From positions 1 to 64,000 of the forward strand of contig CAJNOJ010000385.1 in the NCBI GenBank assembly GCA_905250025.1: a stretch of 64,000 nucleotides of DNA. The letters are read 5' to 3'. Numbering within the stretch: position 1 is the first letter of the stretch; each line of letters begins with the position of its first letter. Source of the DNA: Adineta ricciae (lineage: Eukaryota; Rotifera; Eurotatoria; Adinetida; Adinetidae). A program made the position numbers and the translations under genes. Of this stretch, positions 38,118 to 50,170 are shown in pieces. Under the pieces are notes generated by a model. It was not told where the DNA came from. It was given only the letters and a program-made list of their open reading frames with translations, and made no database searches.

Positions 38118-38801
38118 CTAAGTTTCATGGGCATACTTTTCCGTCCAATCACGAGCTAGAAGAAAGAAACCCGGAAATCGAAAGAGTCGTTTGAAACGGC
38201 GAAAGTTTACCTATTGCTTTTGCTCCTTTTTCATCTGCCTTCCATTTTTCGGCGACATCAGCATCCAGAAAATCATCCGGGTTCGGCGCACTTAACAAAG
38301 CTTGGATCGAAAGAAGAACAGTACGAATTTGCAAAGCTGGACTCCACTTCTCTACGAAAAACATCGGTTGAACACAAAAGAAGTTCCACTACTCGCCGTT
38401 ACCTTTGAGAATGTCTAAACATATACGACCTAGTTTATCAATATTTGGATGGTAAAGTTTTGTCATAAATCGGACTTTTGGTGGTGCCATTGGATATTCA
38501 TCTGGTAAAAACAATTCCACTTTGAATTTGCCACCCTCATAGGGGCTCTACAAGAAATTTGACAAGACAAAAGGTTCAGTAAACTTTCCCAACGAGAATT
38601 TACCTCGCTCGGACCGTCGATAACGACTTTGAAGTAACGAGCATTGTTTTCATCGGGTGCTGCGATTATACCTGGCACTGGTTCTTGCTGCAATCGTGCG
38701 CTTTCCTAAGAAATTTTGAAATAAATAGCATAGAAGAAAAACAAATCTACTGGGAAAATTACCTTTACAATACGCTTTGTCAATGCTCCGTTCTCATTCA
38801 T
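38118..38801 (-). CDS. UBE2N: Ubiquitin-conjugating enzyme E2 N (Ubc13)
   Basis: UBE2N with a UEV partner (MMS2/UEV1A) builds Lys63-linked ubiquitin chains in DNA-damage tolerance and immune signalling. Five exons, 38801-38763, 38705-38604, 38547-38403, 38351-38211 and 38155-38118, sum to 465 nt (154 residues; human 152). The sequence aligns end to end: [55 protein letters not shown], then [11 protein letters not shown] with the active-site Cys. [20 protein letters not shown] and [15 protein letters not shown] follow. The HPN motif before the catalytic cysteine is intact. The end (AREWTEKYA-type, here [12 protein letters not shown]) matches the last helix. Two start codons lie in frame at 38801 and 38797-region; the outer one is used. 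Confidence 0.97.
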
Positions 38802-39372
38802 TCTTGTATGATTTAATCAGAAAAAAATTTTTCAATCTAAAGAAGAACTATTCTTGTAAGGAATGTTCGTTTGTCATCCGATGAAAGAACAAATTTCACT
38901 GGACTACGAGTTAAGAACGTTTGTTGACTGTTGTTTATTTTTGTCTTCATGAAAATCGAGCGACATCTTTGATACCAACAAAACACCTTTTCTCAACACA
39001 ATGGACTAAACTAGAATTCGTTATGGTTAGTATTATCGTCATTGATAACTAGTCTATCGAATTTCGAATGCAACGAAAACAAACCGTTAATTCGATCGTT
39101 ATAGACAAAAATATGGACCAATAGAATGAAAGTGTTCAATCGAGTCTGTGCGTGTACATTCATCTGAATATTATCAATGAGAATCTTTTGTTTAGCGGCT
39201 CGTAGTTAAATTGCATATCGTTTCACACTTAACAGCAATTTTTCGATCCGAACTAGTGACACCTGAAAAGACGATTCGATTGGTTGTTTCTGTCACCGTC
39301 TCCTCATGTTCAAAATTCATTTCGTGTAACAAGCCTTGACTTTACAGGCAGACGAAAAGCAGACAGTTCTGA
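38802..39372. promoter_or_regulatory. Divergent intergenic region between UBE2N and the golgin-like gene
   Basis: About 570 bp between head-to-head genes, so probably both promoters. The golgin-like start is preceded by an acceptor-like TTTACAG at 39343-39350. No core promoter element is obvious. Confidence 0.4.
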
Positions 39373-42300
39373 ATGCAAGCAGACGAATCTTCGAGCAATG
39401 ATGATCGTATAGCCGGGTTAGAATCTCAAATTCTCAATTCTCAAGAAATCATTGCTCGTCTCAATCGGGAATTAGATAGTGCATTACTACGAATTACTAC
39501 ACTTGAAAGTGTCTGTTCGGATAACCAAACTGATCTTCACGAAAAGCGTTCGCGGATTCAACAATTGACTGATGAACTTATTGAACAAGAGGAAGTTAAC
39601 GAACGTTTAAGAGACGATATCCGAAGCAAAGAATCTCAGATAGACTTTAATCGAGAATTACATGAATTAGTTATCAATGAACTTGATAGTTACAATGAAG
39701 AATCTCCTGAACTTCTTCTTGAACAATACCGAAATCACCAACGGTCGAAATTTCACCAGCTTCTCCAAGAAAGTTTAACCACGGATGATATCTCGAGTCT
39801 GATCGATTCTGATGACATTCTCTTTGAATTATTAACACGCTTGAATAGTTTCTCGCGGCTGAAAGAAACACTTTCACGTGATAGTCAACAACTTCAACAC
39901 ATTCGAACATTATTACATGTAACTCCCGATCATACCGACGACATTATCCAAGATCTATTAACGAAAAAAGAATGTCTTGAACACTTACGTATGAAAACGG
40001 ATAAGAATCACGAAATGACGGACATGGATCTGATCAAACATGTTCTACATAGTTATTTCAATTACCAACAACAAGAATCAGATCTGAAAGACATCACCGA
40101 GCGATACAATGAAGCGATGAATGTTCGTACGTTCTCTTCGTATCTTTATTATCTCGCGGTATTTTTTGTTGCTTAAAGATGAATGCAGAACTGTTACAAC
40201 AGGAAAAACAAATCGATGAACTGATTTCAACGTTCGATCAACAATCGAATCCTCTTCTTGGATCTCCATTGGATCGTCTTCGAATGATACTTCAAGCGAA
40301 TCGTGACCATCAACAAACACTATCGATCATATCCATGAATGAAAAACTATCTGATCTGAAGGAAAACTTGATAAATCTTTTGAAAATAGATGAACAGAAT
40401 GGTAGGTTTGACGAGATTCTTTCTGCTTCAACAATCAACATTGTTTTTCAGAAACAAATCAAATCGATCGAATCTCGTGGCATATCCAAGCATTGATTGA
40501 CTTTCGAGAAAATCTCTCAAAGAAATTATCCGTGTCTAACGATCCAGAATCGATTTTACAACGTATTAATGATTATCAAAGAATTCTAACTGTACTCAAT
40601 TCAAATGAAAACTCCTGGACAGATGATACAACCGAGCAACTACTAGTGAAACTACAGACTATGGTAAGAAGAGAACAATTTCTCGTTCACAGGCACCGTT
40701 GTATTCTCATAGAACGATTCAACCAATCGTATGGATGATCTCCAGAAACAGCGTGATGAAGCTGTGGATAATGAAACACAATTACAGGCAGATATTGAAG
40801 AGATTGCTGATGAATTTTCAGCGAAAACCCATGACGATCGAAGTAAACTGTGTTCTTCTTTTCCTTTGAAAACTGTCCTTGTCGATTGTAGAATCGAATT
40901 TAACACGTATTCATCAAACATTGCAGTCGCTGAATAATTTTCGTCAAGAACTTTTTGATCGAACACAAACGAAAACCGACCACGATTTTCTTCAATTACT
41001 TTCCCAATATCAACAAAACCAAGGTTAATTTCTTTTCGTTTCTTTGCTTTCTCAATCTTCTCCTATTAGATAATCAAATAGAAATCGAGAAAAATCATCT
41101 TGACGATTTGAACGAAAAGTACCAATCAATGATTGCCAGTAAGATGCCGAGTGAATAGAACCGTTCGATATGATATGCTTGAAACTTTTAGAAGAAGAGA
41201 TTCTCGAGCAAAGCATCGAGCGATTAACGACTAGACTTGGTTTATTCGTCGATAACGGGGATAATCCAGATTTACCAGCTAAAATTGATCAAGTTTATCA
41301 AATCATTGATAAATTCTGTTTGGATTGTTGTGAATTGACGTCAATGGATATGACACAAGTAGGCTTTATCGAAATGTCGAAACACATTCGAGTTATTGCT
41401 CAAGAACATAACCAAATAAAACAATTGATTCATGAAGCAGGATTTCATCAAGTATAAAAACACGAGAAAATAAGTCGCTTGTAGCTTCCGCACTTTTCCT
41501 TTAGTCAACAGATGATTTCAATGTAATTTCACAATTTCAAATCTATATCAGCAAAACTCAGCACTTATGCAAATTGATTTGTAATGATGATGTTAGTATA
41601 GATCAAGCCATTGCTCAATGTCAACATGATAAAACTCTCATCGAAAAGTGTAGGATGTGAAATAATTTCTATCAGGCAAATATCCACATGCTTCTATTCA
41701 TTCTAGTGTCGGATTTCAAGCAACAACTGCTGCATCGATTGTCTCCTGACGATGAAGAACATGTCGTTGAGCGTCTCAATGAATTGTATCAAGCAAACAC
41801 TGATTTGAAAAGTAGTTGATCATATATTCATCTCAGAAAGAAGATTTTTCCAATCATTTCGTAGACAAATTACAGCATGTCAATGATTCAGCCAGCACGA
41901 TGAAGAAGGCTATCGGTGAACATGAAGAAACACTGGAGAAACTCCGAGATCAACGCGAACGAATGCTGACTAAAATGAAAGAAATAAAAACCAATAACGA
42001 ATCCTTAACTGACCAAGTATGAATATCTTCGTTTTGTTTATTTAATAAAATCTACACATCTTCTAGTTGAAACAAGCGAATGAATCACTTTCCGAACGAT
42101 ATCGAATGGAAATCGATTATAAAAATCAAATCGAACAACTCGAACAGCAACTGCGTAGTGTCAATAATCAACTACAAACGACCTTAGACGAATGCCGAAC
42201 ACAACAAGATCTACAGGATGCTATGAAATTGGAAATAACATCGATACAAGTAGATTTTCTATTTAAATACGAAATCTTTGATGAAGATTAGATATTCTTT

Positions 42301-43312
42301 TCAGCAAGAAAACGATACTCAACGGAAATTATACGAATCACGTTGTCGACAGATCATCAATGAGAAAAATCAATTAGACAAAACCAGAAAAGAATTACTA
42401 GAACAGAAACAATCACTTGAAGATGAAAATAAACACCTACAGACAATTCTACAAACCATTCAAAGTCAGAAAAGTCAACCTTCGACTTTTCATGTCACAT
42501 GAAACTCTTCTTCTAGATACACTTGAAAATGTCGATGACATAAATTCAATCGTCGATGCCATTTTACAACTTCGACAAGAACATCTGTCATTAACTACTG
42601 AACTGAACCGCAAACACGAAGAAATCAATCGAGATAATGAAAAGTTAGTATTGAATATGCAACAGCAACAACATCTGTTAGATGAATGCAATCGATCGAA
42701 GAGTGAATTCGAAAAGCGCTTACTCGATGACGAACAGCAGTTGAGAAATTTACAACGAGAACTGAAAAATAAAATTGAACAGTATGAACAATTACAAAAC
42801 GAATACCAAACTTATAGAGAAGAAAACTCTGTAAAGAAAGCCATTGACGTACCCCTGACGAAATCACCTGAAGTAATTCTCGATATCGAACAACCTTCGC
42901 TACAAGTCTTTCCAGTTCAACAAAAAGTGGAATCGAATAACTGGTAAGTCAACTCGAATGAAAACATTTTCTCGTAATTTTCTACTCTTAGGATGACGAT
43001 TAATATACATGATGAGGAACCTTCGTTAACTACAATGAATAAACGTAAGTTGTACGTCTGTCGAGAATGTGCATTTAAGGATTGTTGTTCAGATTCTTCG
43101 ATTAGTACGTCAGCAGCATTATTAAACATGTTCGGCGAATTAAAAAGGTAGAGTCAGCCGATGGATGACTTCTCACTGATTTACAAAATCTTGTTTTTAG
43201 TAAACTTGGAATCACTTTAACACATCGTCCTCGGTCGTCGTCCGTGTTTTTCTTTTACTTATGCGCCGTTCATTTGTTGACGTTTTATTTATTATTTCTC
43301 CGCCATTGTTAA
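39373..43312 (+). CDS. Long coiled-coil protein with C-terminal membrane anchor (golgin-like)
   Basis: I read sixteen exons: 39373-40122, 40179-40401, 40452-40663, 40713-40842, 40892-41023, 41070-41138, 41192-41451, 41505-41649, 41707-about 41811, 41837-42016, 42067-42249, 42305-42473, 42517-42943, 42992-43044, 43093-43147 and 43201-43312. They encode about 1065 residues. Almost all of it is heptad-rich, charged coiled coil (LNRELDSALLRITTLESVC, EQLEQQLRSVNNQLQTTLDE). The last exon encodes a single hydrophobic segment (VFFFYLCAVHLLTFYLLFL) ending RHC and stop. Coiled coil plus tail anchor is the architecture of Golgi tethers such as giantin, golgin-84 and CASP, so a Golgi vesicle-tethering role is inferred; no orthologue is asserted. 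The junction near 41.80-41.84 kb does not resolve: the only nearby donor implies a 25 bp intron and breaks frame by one base, so either another donor (for example CAT|GTCGTT) or an indel is involved. Confidence 0.8.
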
Positions 43313-43393
43313 TCATTTGCATTTTGTTTCTTGCTATTTCCAATAATCTTTTCGATGGGAGGCAATTACTCTTCGAATATGTTTTAGATAAAC

Positions 43394-43877
43394 ATGCCGC
43401 TCGTCTTTCGTGAAGTCACTGGCGATCTGTTCTCAGTTGCATCTAATGTTTCGCTCGCACATTGTGTTTCGCAGGACATGAGCATGTCTAAAGGCATCGC
43501 CACATTGTTTCGAAACAAATTCGGGAAAATCAATGAGCTGAAAAGTCAAAGTAACGATTGTTCATCGTCTCTCTTCTTCAAATGATTTTTTGCTCTATGT
43601 AGATACATCGATTGGCGGTTGTGCGTATATCACAGCTGCCAATCGTCATGTGTTCTATTTAGTAACGAAAGAAAGATATTTTTATAAACCAACCATGTCA
43701 TCGCTAGAATCAAGTCTTCGCGCAATGAGAGATCTATGTATTAAGAATGATATTCATCAATTAGCAATGCCTCGTATCGGTTGCGGATTGGATAAACTCA
43801 ATTGGGATCAAGTATCTCGGCTGATTCAACGTGTATTTGAAGAAGATGATATTGAGATTACTATTTATTCTATTTGA
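43394..43877 (+). CDS. OARD1: ADP-ribose glycohydrolase OARD1 (TARG1), macrodomain
   Basis: OARD1 hydrolyses ADP-ribose esters from glutamate side chains and deacylates O-acyl-ADP-ribose. Two exons, 43394-43550 and 43603-43877, sum to 432 nt (143 residues; human 152). The whole protein is a macrodomain: FREVTGDLFSVASNVSLAHC, then MSKGIATLFRNKFG, VFYLVTKERYFYKPTMSSLE, and IHQLAMPRIGCGLDKLNWD. The catalytic lysine of human TARG1 (Lys84 in TKK) aligns with the K of TKER, and the catalytic aspartate (Asp125 in GCGLD) is present. The residue after the lysine is Glu rather than Lys. It starts only about 80 bp after the golgin-like stop on the same strand, and an acceptor-like GTTTTAG precedes its ATG. 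Confidence 0.95.
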
Positions 43878-45370
43878 AATCTTTTTTATCTGTGTAATAT
43901 TTCGATGGTGAACAAAAACAAATAAAAAATGATTTTTATACCAAACAAACGTCATACTACAGATTTCACATATAAAATCATATATTCTTATTCACCTTTT
44001 CCATCTGATTAGCAAGACCAATGTCCGACAATAGAAAAAAAGAGCCTTTTTCTCCTCTTGAATTACAACCGATGACGAGATGACTGAACAAGAAGGGAAC
44101 ATAATGTTCATGATTTCATTATCACTCCATGTTGCCATGCTAGCAGCGGTAACTTGTTCAAAATGTGATAATAGGCATATAATAGAAAAAAGTGAACGTG
44201 TGATACATGATGTTGGTTGGATGAAAGGTGCATACCACAGGAGAATAGCTATTTCGTATCCACGTGCATCGAGAAATATCGACTCGTTCGCGTGATGATA
44301 GAAAATTCAACTCACGATTAATTTATTCAAAAACAAGATGGGACAAATTAAGCTGTGACAAGAACAATCTCTTCTCGAGAGAATCTCAGCAGGATAAAAA
44401 AGACATTGTTCATTTCATAGTTCTCATAGATACGTTGATTCTCGGACTAATCGAAAAAATTAAGATCCAATCATGCTTAACTGCAAGATATTGGCTTTAT
44501 TTAACCATTCCAACAATGACTAATCAGTCCAATCTATCGTGTCGTATCAGTCAAATTAGTGACGTAGAATTTATGTAATTCAGACCGTAACCATGCCTAT
44601 GTTTCTAACATAACTAGCTATCAGGAAAACGTTCGTTGCAACGACAAGATGTCTGATATCCGTTATGACATAAGATGATGATGATCAGCATTTGTTTGTC
44701 GAAGAAATCTAACAAATTGAGACGATAGAGAATGATAATTCTTCAAAAACGATAATGAACAAGATTGTTTGTTGAGTAGAGGAAGAAATATGTACACAAG
44801 GCGACTTGATTTTTCTTCGATGTTCAATTTCGCATCGATGATGATAGATGAAAGTAAATCACCGAAGAGAACAAGCTGGTAATGGACTATACAAAGAAGA
44901 AAATAACACGTGAAATATGTTCTAACGTTTTTCATTGAATTAATGAGAATACTTTCATGACAAAATCTTTTTTTCTCTATGCAACGAATGTTATTCACAC
45001 ATGATATGGATACATCGTTCTTTTTCCTGTTCATTTTTGTAGTTATGAATGAACCCGACATGAATAAGTGAATGCAATTATCACTTAAAATCAAAGTTTT
45101 CTAAACGATGACCTGCTGTGCTTGACGTATGATGTGGAATTTATCGACATTTTTCTTCTTTCTTTACCGTGATTTATCAGAAAGAAAGATTTCTTTCTTT
45201 TTCTTGATTTTCCTATTGGTCAATGCGTATCATTGGTTGATTTTGCTCTCTCCTCTCCTTCTCTCGATTGACATATTATTCTTTTTTATTCTAACATCCG
45301 TTCATTACTGTTCATCTTTTTCTTTTAGTCGATTAGCACCTGTCGCATATAGAGCGTGAACAGCAGCACT
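43878..45370. other. 1.5 kb intergenic region between OARD1 and the T-box gene
   Basis: An AATAAA for OARD1 lies near 43921-43926. The rest has no supported exon; frames at 44080-44578 (+) and 44663-45094 (-) carry no recognisable motif. A pyrimidine-rich stretch ending TTTTAG at about 45323-45329 just upstream of the T-box start looks like a splice acceptor for a 5' UTR exon or a spliced leader. Confidence 0.45.
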
Positions 45371-46972
45371 ATGCTAACGCCACTCGCAACAAAAGAAGAA
45401 GATGAAACTAAACTTTCATCCGAGTACTATTCTCCACACTACACACCTCAACATCACCATTACTATTACCATCCGATTCCATTCAATGACGATTCAAATA
45501 ATCTTCATCATCCTCAAACTCCAAGTGTCTATGATCCAACTCAATACTATGCCTTATCTCCTGGATATTCTCAATCTCAAAGTACTGCACCTACGCGTCT
45601 TAACGAAGACGACCCAAACAATCAATTGTCTTCGACAATCTATATGCCCATTTATCATCATCATCATCGGCATCAATACTCACCTGACGAAATCATATAT
45701 CCACAGAAATCAGTGGATCAACAATCAGCATCGATCTATGATTACAACATCTCACCAATCCCACCCATACCACCGAATCAAATGTTTCATCAGCATCCAA
45801 ATTATATGCAAACACCTACAGAACAAACGCCTTGTAGTACCAGCAACAGTGGTGACTATATGACTCCCTATGTAAGTGAAAATTTCATCGACTTTATTGA
45901 TACCAAGCTTTGTTTTCATTGCAGTCACCGTTGAATGGAGCTTGCCGGTCCGACTCAATCATTGTTGAGTTAGTCAATCGGCCATTATGGTTACGGTTCG
46001 CTCCCCACACACTTGAGAATATTATCACTAAAAGTAAGGCAATGCTGTTTGTCTGAATCTGCGAATTGATTTGAATTTGATTCTCTTTACTTAGCTGGTC
46101 GTCGAATGTTTCCAACTCTTGAATACAAAGTCTACGGATTGAAACCTGAAGCAACCTATAATATGTACGTGGATATGATTTTAGTTGATGTGAATCATTG
46201 GAAATTCAATTCGGGTAAATGGGTCCCATCGGGCCAAGCTGAACAATGTCAAAAAACAAGTAAAGAACCGGAAATTTCTCACAATGAACATTGATCGACA
46301 CGAATTCATTGTAGATCATGTGTATTTACATCCCGATTCACCCAACAGTGGTGCACATTGGATGCGAAATGAGAAAATTTCTTTTTCAAAACTAAAACTA
46401 ACAAACAACAAACAATTACCAACAGGGCATCCACAAAATCAAGTAAAATATCCTTCAAGGCAACTTCGAAACGAAAATAATCACTTCTCTATCCTTCAGA
46501 TGACGTTGATTCTCAATTCTATGCATAAATACATGCCACGCTTGAATATCGTCGAGGTCAGTGGTCGTTCGTCTGATCCAACTTCATCAAACAAATCGAA
46601 TTCGCCACCCAAACATACTTTTACATTTCCTGAAACACAATTCATCGCAGTTACTGCTTATCAAAACACTGATGTAAGTCTCTCGTTCTGCATTCGATGC
46701 TGTTTCATCTCCGATACTTTCGTAGGTCACGCAATTGAAAATCGATAACAATCCATTCGCTAAAGGCTTTCGCGACAGTTCCGACAATCGGTAAGTCCCA
46801 TTTGCTGTTGATTTATTACTTACGCTGATTTGTCTGTAGTAGTACCTATCATTCATATTCGTACGGTTCTCCATCGCCGCCTTACGGCTTGGTAAATAGC
46901 GCACCATTGGATTACTATGGCAATGCTGCTTATGAGCATCAACAGGCATATAAAAAGAAACGACATAATTAA
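45371..46972 (+). CDS. T-box transcription factor, TBR1/EOMES/TBX21 subfamily
   Basis: T-box factors bind TCACACCT-type sites and control germ-layer and neural fates. Seven exons, 45371-45871, 45925-46033, 46095-46259, 46315-46442, 46500-46673, 46726-46790 and 46840-46972, sum to 1275 nt (424 residues). The N-terminus is Tyr/His/Pro-rich. The T-box begins near [20 protein letters not shown] and continues through [71 protein letters not shown], and [16 protein letters not shown] to [17 protein letters not shown]. The phrases KLKLTNN, YQNTDVTQLKID and NHWKF with KW are typical of the TBR1 subfamily rather than Brachyury. Only about 45 residues follow the T-box, much less than in vertebrate TBR1/EOMES. 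The start is the first ATG after a GTG-initiated frame; a further 5' exon is possible. AATAAA at 47047-47052. Confidence 0.93.
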
Positions 46973-47511
46973 ATTCGATTTGCATTCTTCATTTTTTCTC
47001 TCCTTCCGTTTGTATTTGTGTGTTTCTTGATGTCTTTTTCTGGTTAAATAAAATATTTTCGTAAATCGACATATCATTGAATGACAAAGCCACCCTTCGA
47101 TACACATCGAGGTACTGATTGAATAATACAATAACACACGGTGAGATTGGCTCTTCTTCTGCATGAATGTAATCAGATATTTCAAGGTTCGATTACATAA
47201 CGGACAATGCTTTGGAAAATATGATCATTTTTAACCTATTGCTCCTATGATCCTCTAAGTTAATCGCCGAAACGAAGTATCATATCGTAGGACAGAATAT
47301 TATCCATCGCTTTTTCCTTCCTTCCTTTCTTTCTTTCTGTACGATTCTATTTATCTCTCGCCTTGGAATCCTCACATATGTAAGCAGACTGCCTATCCCA
47401 AAAGATTCGTGGCCTTGTACATGTATATAAATACGTCATACATGTAGAAGATAGAGCATGGAAGCATAAGGGAAAATGATAGAAGAATATACGCATACAT
47501 ATCCATCCAAC
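46973..47511. other. Spacer between the T-box gene and the Costars gene
   Basis: 540 bp holding the T-box poly(A) signal and the upstream region of the next gene. TTCC/TTTC-rich tract near 47316-47338. No exon seen. Confidence 0.5.
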
Positions 47512-48037
47512 ATGTTGCCATCAGCTCCGCCATTGCCTGATTGTTTGCTGAAGTCTTATTCTACGAGCAATCCATGCGCACCTCGGCAAATCTATAAAAA
47601 AGATGATCCTGAGTAAGAGATGAATAGATGGAAGTATGCTGGTTTGATGTTTTCGATTAGATACGGTCGACCACCGAAAGGAAGCCGAACAGAACAACGT
47701 GGCCTTGCTGCTCAAGCACATATTCAACAAGAAGTTAAATATCTATGTGAGATCATCAAAAGCATGGGAACGAAATTAGATGATTCGTCTACACCAACTT
47801 ACGAAATCACATTCAAACAATTATTCGACGTATGTTTAGAGCCAAATCATTTTAGTGTATTGAAATGAAAATTCGTTTTTTCGTTAGTTTTACACAAATA
47901 TCTCAAATAAGTTAGTCGGCATTTTACTTCGAGCACGCAAACATGGTTATATTCATTTCGACGATGAACATGAAGTTCTATTTCAAGGCAAACATGATCA
48001 TGTCAAAATTACTCTTCTTCAACTCCCAACGAATTAA
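47512..48037 (+). CDS. Costars-domain protein, short ABRA (STARS)-like
   Basis: The Costars domain is the actin-binding region of ABRA/STARS, which links actin dynamics to SRF signalling; ABRACL is a stand-alone Costars protein. Three exons, 47512-47612, 47661-47829 and 47888-48037, sum to 420 nt (139 residues). The N-terminus is short and proline-rich (MLPSAPPLPDCLL). It is followed by DPEYGRPPKGSRTEQRG and AQAHIQQEVKYLCEIIKSMG, which match the segment just before and into the Costars domain of ABRA. The rest (ISNKLVGILLRARKHGYIHF, LFQGKHDHVKITLLQ) is the winged-helix Costars core. The protein has the ABRA-type lead-in but lacks ABRA's long N-terminal region, so it falls between ABRA and ABRACL in length. 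Confidence 0.9.
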
Positions 48038-48761
48038 TACAAAATCCACTTTGTCTTGAATAATTTTTCAGATTGTTTTCTCGTTCAAAATGCTGATATT
48101 CACATTGGTTGATGTGTCAAAAGCCATATGATTTTTTTCACAGTTCTTAGTGACATTGTGACTTGTAAAGTTTTTTTCAATTTTCAATAACGGAATCCAA
48201 ATTTCCTTTATATTCTTTGTGTCAATATTTTATTTTATGCTGAAAAGAACACATTCGAAGAAACGCATTTGTTATCGAGTATATTAACAGTATGACTCAA
48301 CACTCGACCGAACGTTAATATAACCAAGTTATGTACGCTGATGTTTTTTCTTTACTACAACGAAGAGAAACAGAACGATTCTGTTTATATCCGAGCTCTA
48401 TCGTACAAAGTTTCTCTGACAGCCTTCACTATGATTATTTATTTCTTACTCCGCCTGTATGCAACCCAGTCGTAGGTTTTCAACGAAAGAATAACAGTTC
48501 CATCTGAGTGTTTTCAATGCTTTGCTGTTTAGGACGCACGTATATCACAAAAGCGTGATTTAACAAAGTCACAGGATATGAACAGATGTGTTAAGCGGAA
48601 CAATGCATTCATTTAGTAAAAGTATATATACATCATTCTTTTTTCTTCGTTTCCATACTCATTGAGTTAGTAGTTAACCTTTACAACAGCCGACCTCTCA
48701 TTTGTTAACAGTCAACGAGATTGAAATGACGAAGTGCTATTCATACTAACTTGCTTTTCAG
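48038..48761. other. Intergenic spacer upstream of the C16orf89-like gene
   Basis: About 725 bp, AT-rich, no exon recognised. A CTTTTCAG acceptor ends directly at the ATG of the next gene, so a 5' UTR exon or spliced-leader addition is likely. Confidence 0.5.
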
Positions 48762-49808
48762 ATGTTGAGTGTATATATTTTATTTTCTTTGACATATTTT
48801 GTACACAGCTCAGCTCTTCGTTCATCCGAATTGCATATCCATTCCGGTGGTCGTGCACTGAGTGCTCTTCAACGTCTTTTAAACTTTTTTGAATCCAATC
48901 CAAAGAACTTAAACGTTGACGGTCTGTATGGGTTACGCATCGCTCAAGGTCAACTTCAAGCTCTAGAACAAATGTTCAAATCAGCCGAAAGTAAACGAAC
49001 GCATCTGACCGATCACAATCGAATCGTTTCAATGCTATTGACGCAAACGGAACGCATTGCTAATATAAGTTTAGATGCACTTGTATCTGAACAAACATCG
49101 TATCTGAACCAATTCTTTCTGGTCGCTTCGAAACCATTCGTAATCGAATATGAAAGTCGACGAATTGATAGAAATTTTATCGTGCCAAATCAACGGAGTT
49201 CACGATTCGATGAGGATGATTCGGACCAATGTTTTGTTCAATTATTTGGTAAATTTCACTTTCTACTTCATCTATAAATGAATTTTTTTCCTTGTCAAGA
49301 ATCCAGTCGTCGCGCCGATGTACAAAAATGCACGATCAGTGAATCATGTTGGTCAATGCTAACAGATCAAATTGGCAAAGATTATCGGTTAACTCATCAA
49401 CTTCTCTGGTTTCTAATTGCAAAAAACATCGGTTGCATCAATCAAAAGTCTGCCGCTCAACATTTAAATCGTTTAGAAGATCTCTTCTGTACCAACATAT
49501 ACGAAGATGCGAAGCTGAACTTTGTCAATCACATCAACCAAGATCTCTTTCTCGAACAACTATTACTTTGTTCCATGATTGGTTATCAAGATTTTCTCCG
49601 TTCAGACTGGTTTCATGAAATTCTGACTTGGCAACATCCGGAATACGATTGTTTCAGTGAAGAATCGGAACAAATGGGATATCGTTCAAGAAACAGACGG
49701 CATTTATTGGTTGAACAGGAAATGGATCATGGATGCTTAGCTCACAAGAGTGGATTAGCAGCTGGCTTATTAGCTACTTATTCGCGAGTTTTTCTACAAG
49801 AATATTGA
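48762..49808 (+). CDS. C16orf89-like secreted protein (DUF4735 type)
   Basis: Two exons, 48762-49248 and 49300-49808, sum to 996 nt (331 residues). A cleavable signal peptide is likely (LSVYILFSLTYFVHSSALR). The rest is cysteine-containing and helical, with KCTISESCWSMLTDQIGKDY and LTHQLLWFLIAKNIGC. It continues with DLFLEQLLLCSMIGYQDFL, ILTWQHPEYDCF and a C-terminal HGCLAHKSGLAAGLLATYSR. These blocks resemble human C16orf89 (KCEISDECW, LTHQLLYFLIA, CSMCGF-type), a secreted protein expressed in thyroid of unknown biochemical role. The intron acceptor TCAAG is weak but keeps frame. AATAAA at 49896-49901. Confidence 0.75.
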
Positions 49809-50170
49809 GCGAATATTCTCCACTAACGGACAATTGCATCGTTCGCATTTTGTTTTTTCTTTTCATACTGATCTATGTGTTGTTAATGACAAAAGAATAA
49901 AATGAACGAATTTGAACATGACATTCATTATTCAATCAATACTCTTTCGAGTTACAGCATCTTTCTTTTGTATTCTATCATGTATTGAAGATAAAATTTC
50001 TCTCCCAATCATGACTATTTACAAATATGCATTCTAAATCGTAGTACAAACGAAATAAAAGGCATGCACTGCTTTGAAAAGGTGGCTCGATCATTTTCAC
50101 CTTTAAATCACGTAAAGACTTCGCTTAAATCTTCTTTCAATTACATTTTATTAACATCATTCGACGACAA
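49809..50170. other. Short spacer with 3' UTR of the C16orf89-like gene
   Basis: 360 bp with AATAAA at 49896-49901 and a second AATAAA near 50054-50059. No exon. Confidence 0.5.

Noticed and set aside
44080..45094. Open frames between OARD1 and the T-box gene
   Set aside because: Short, on both strands, without motifs or plausible splicing.
45402..45863. 153-codon frame inside T-box exon 1
   Set aside because: An alternate-frame shadow of the T-box exon, rich in Ile/His from CAT and ATC repeats.
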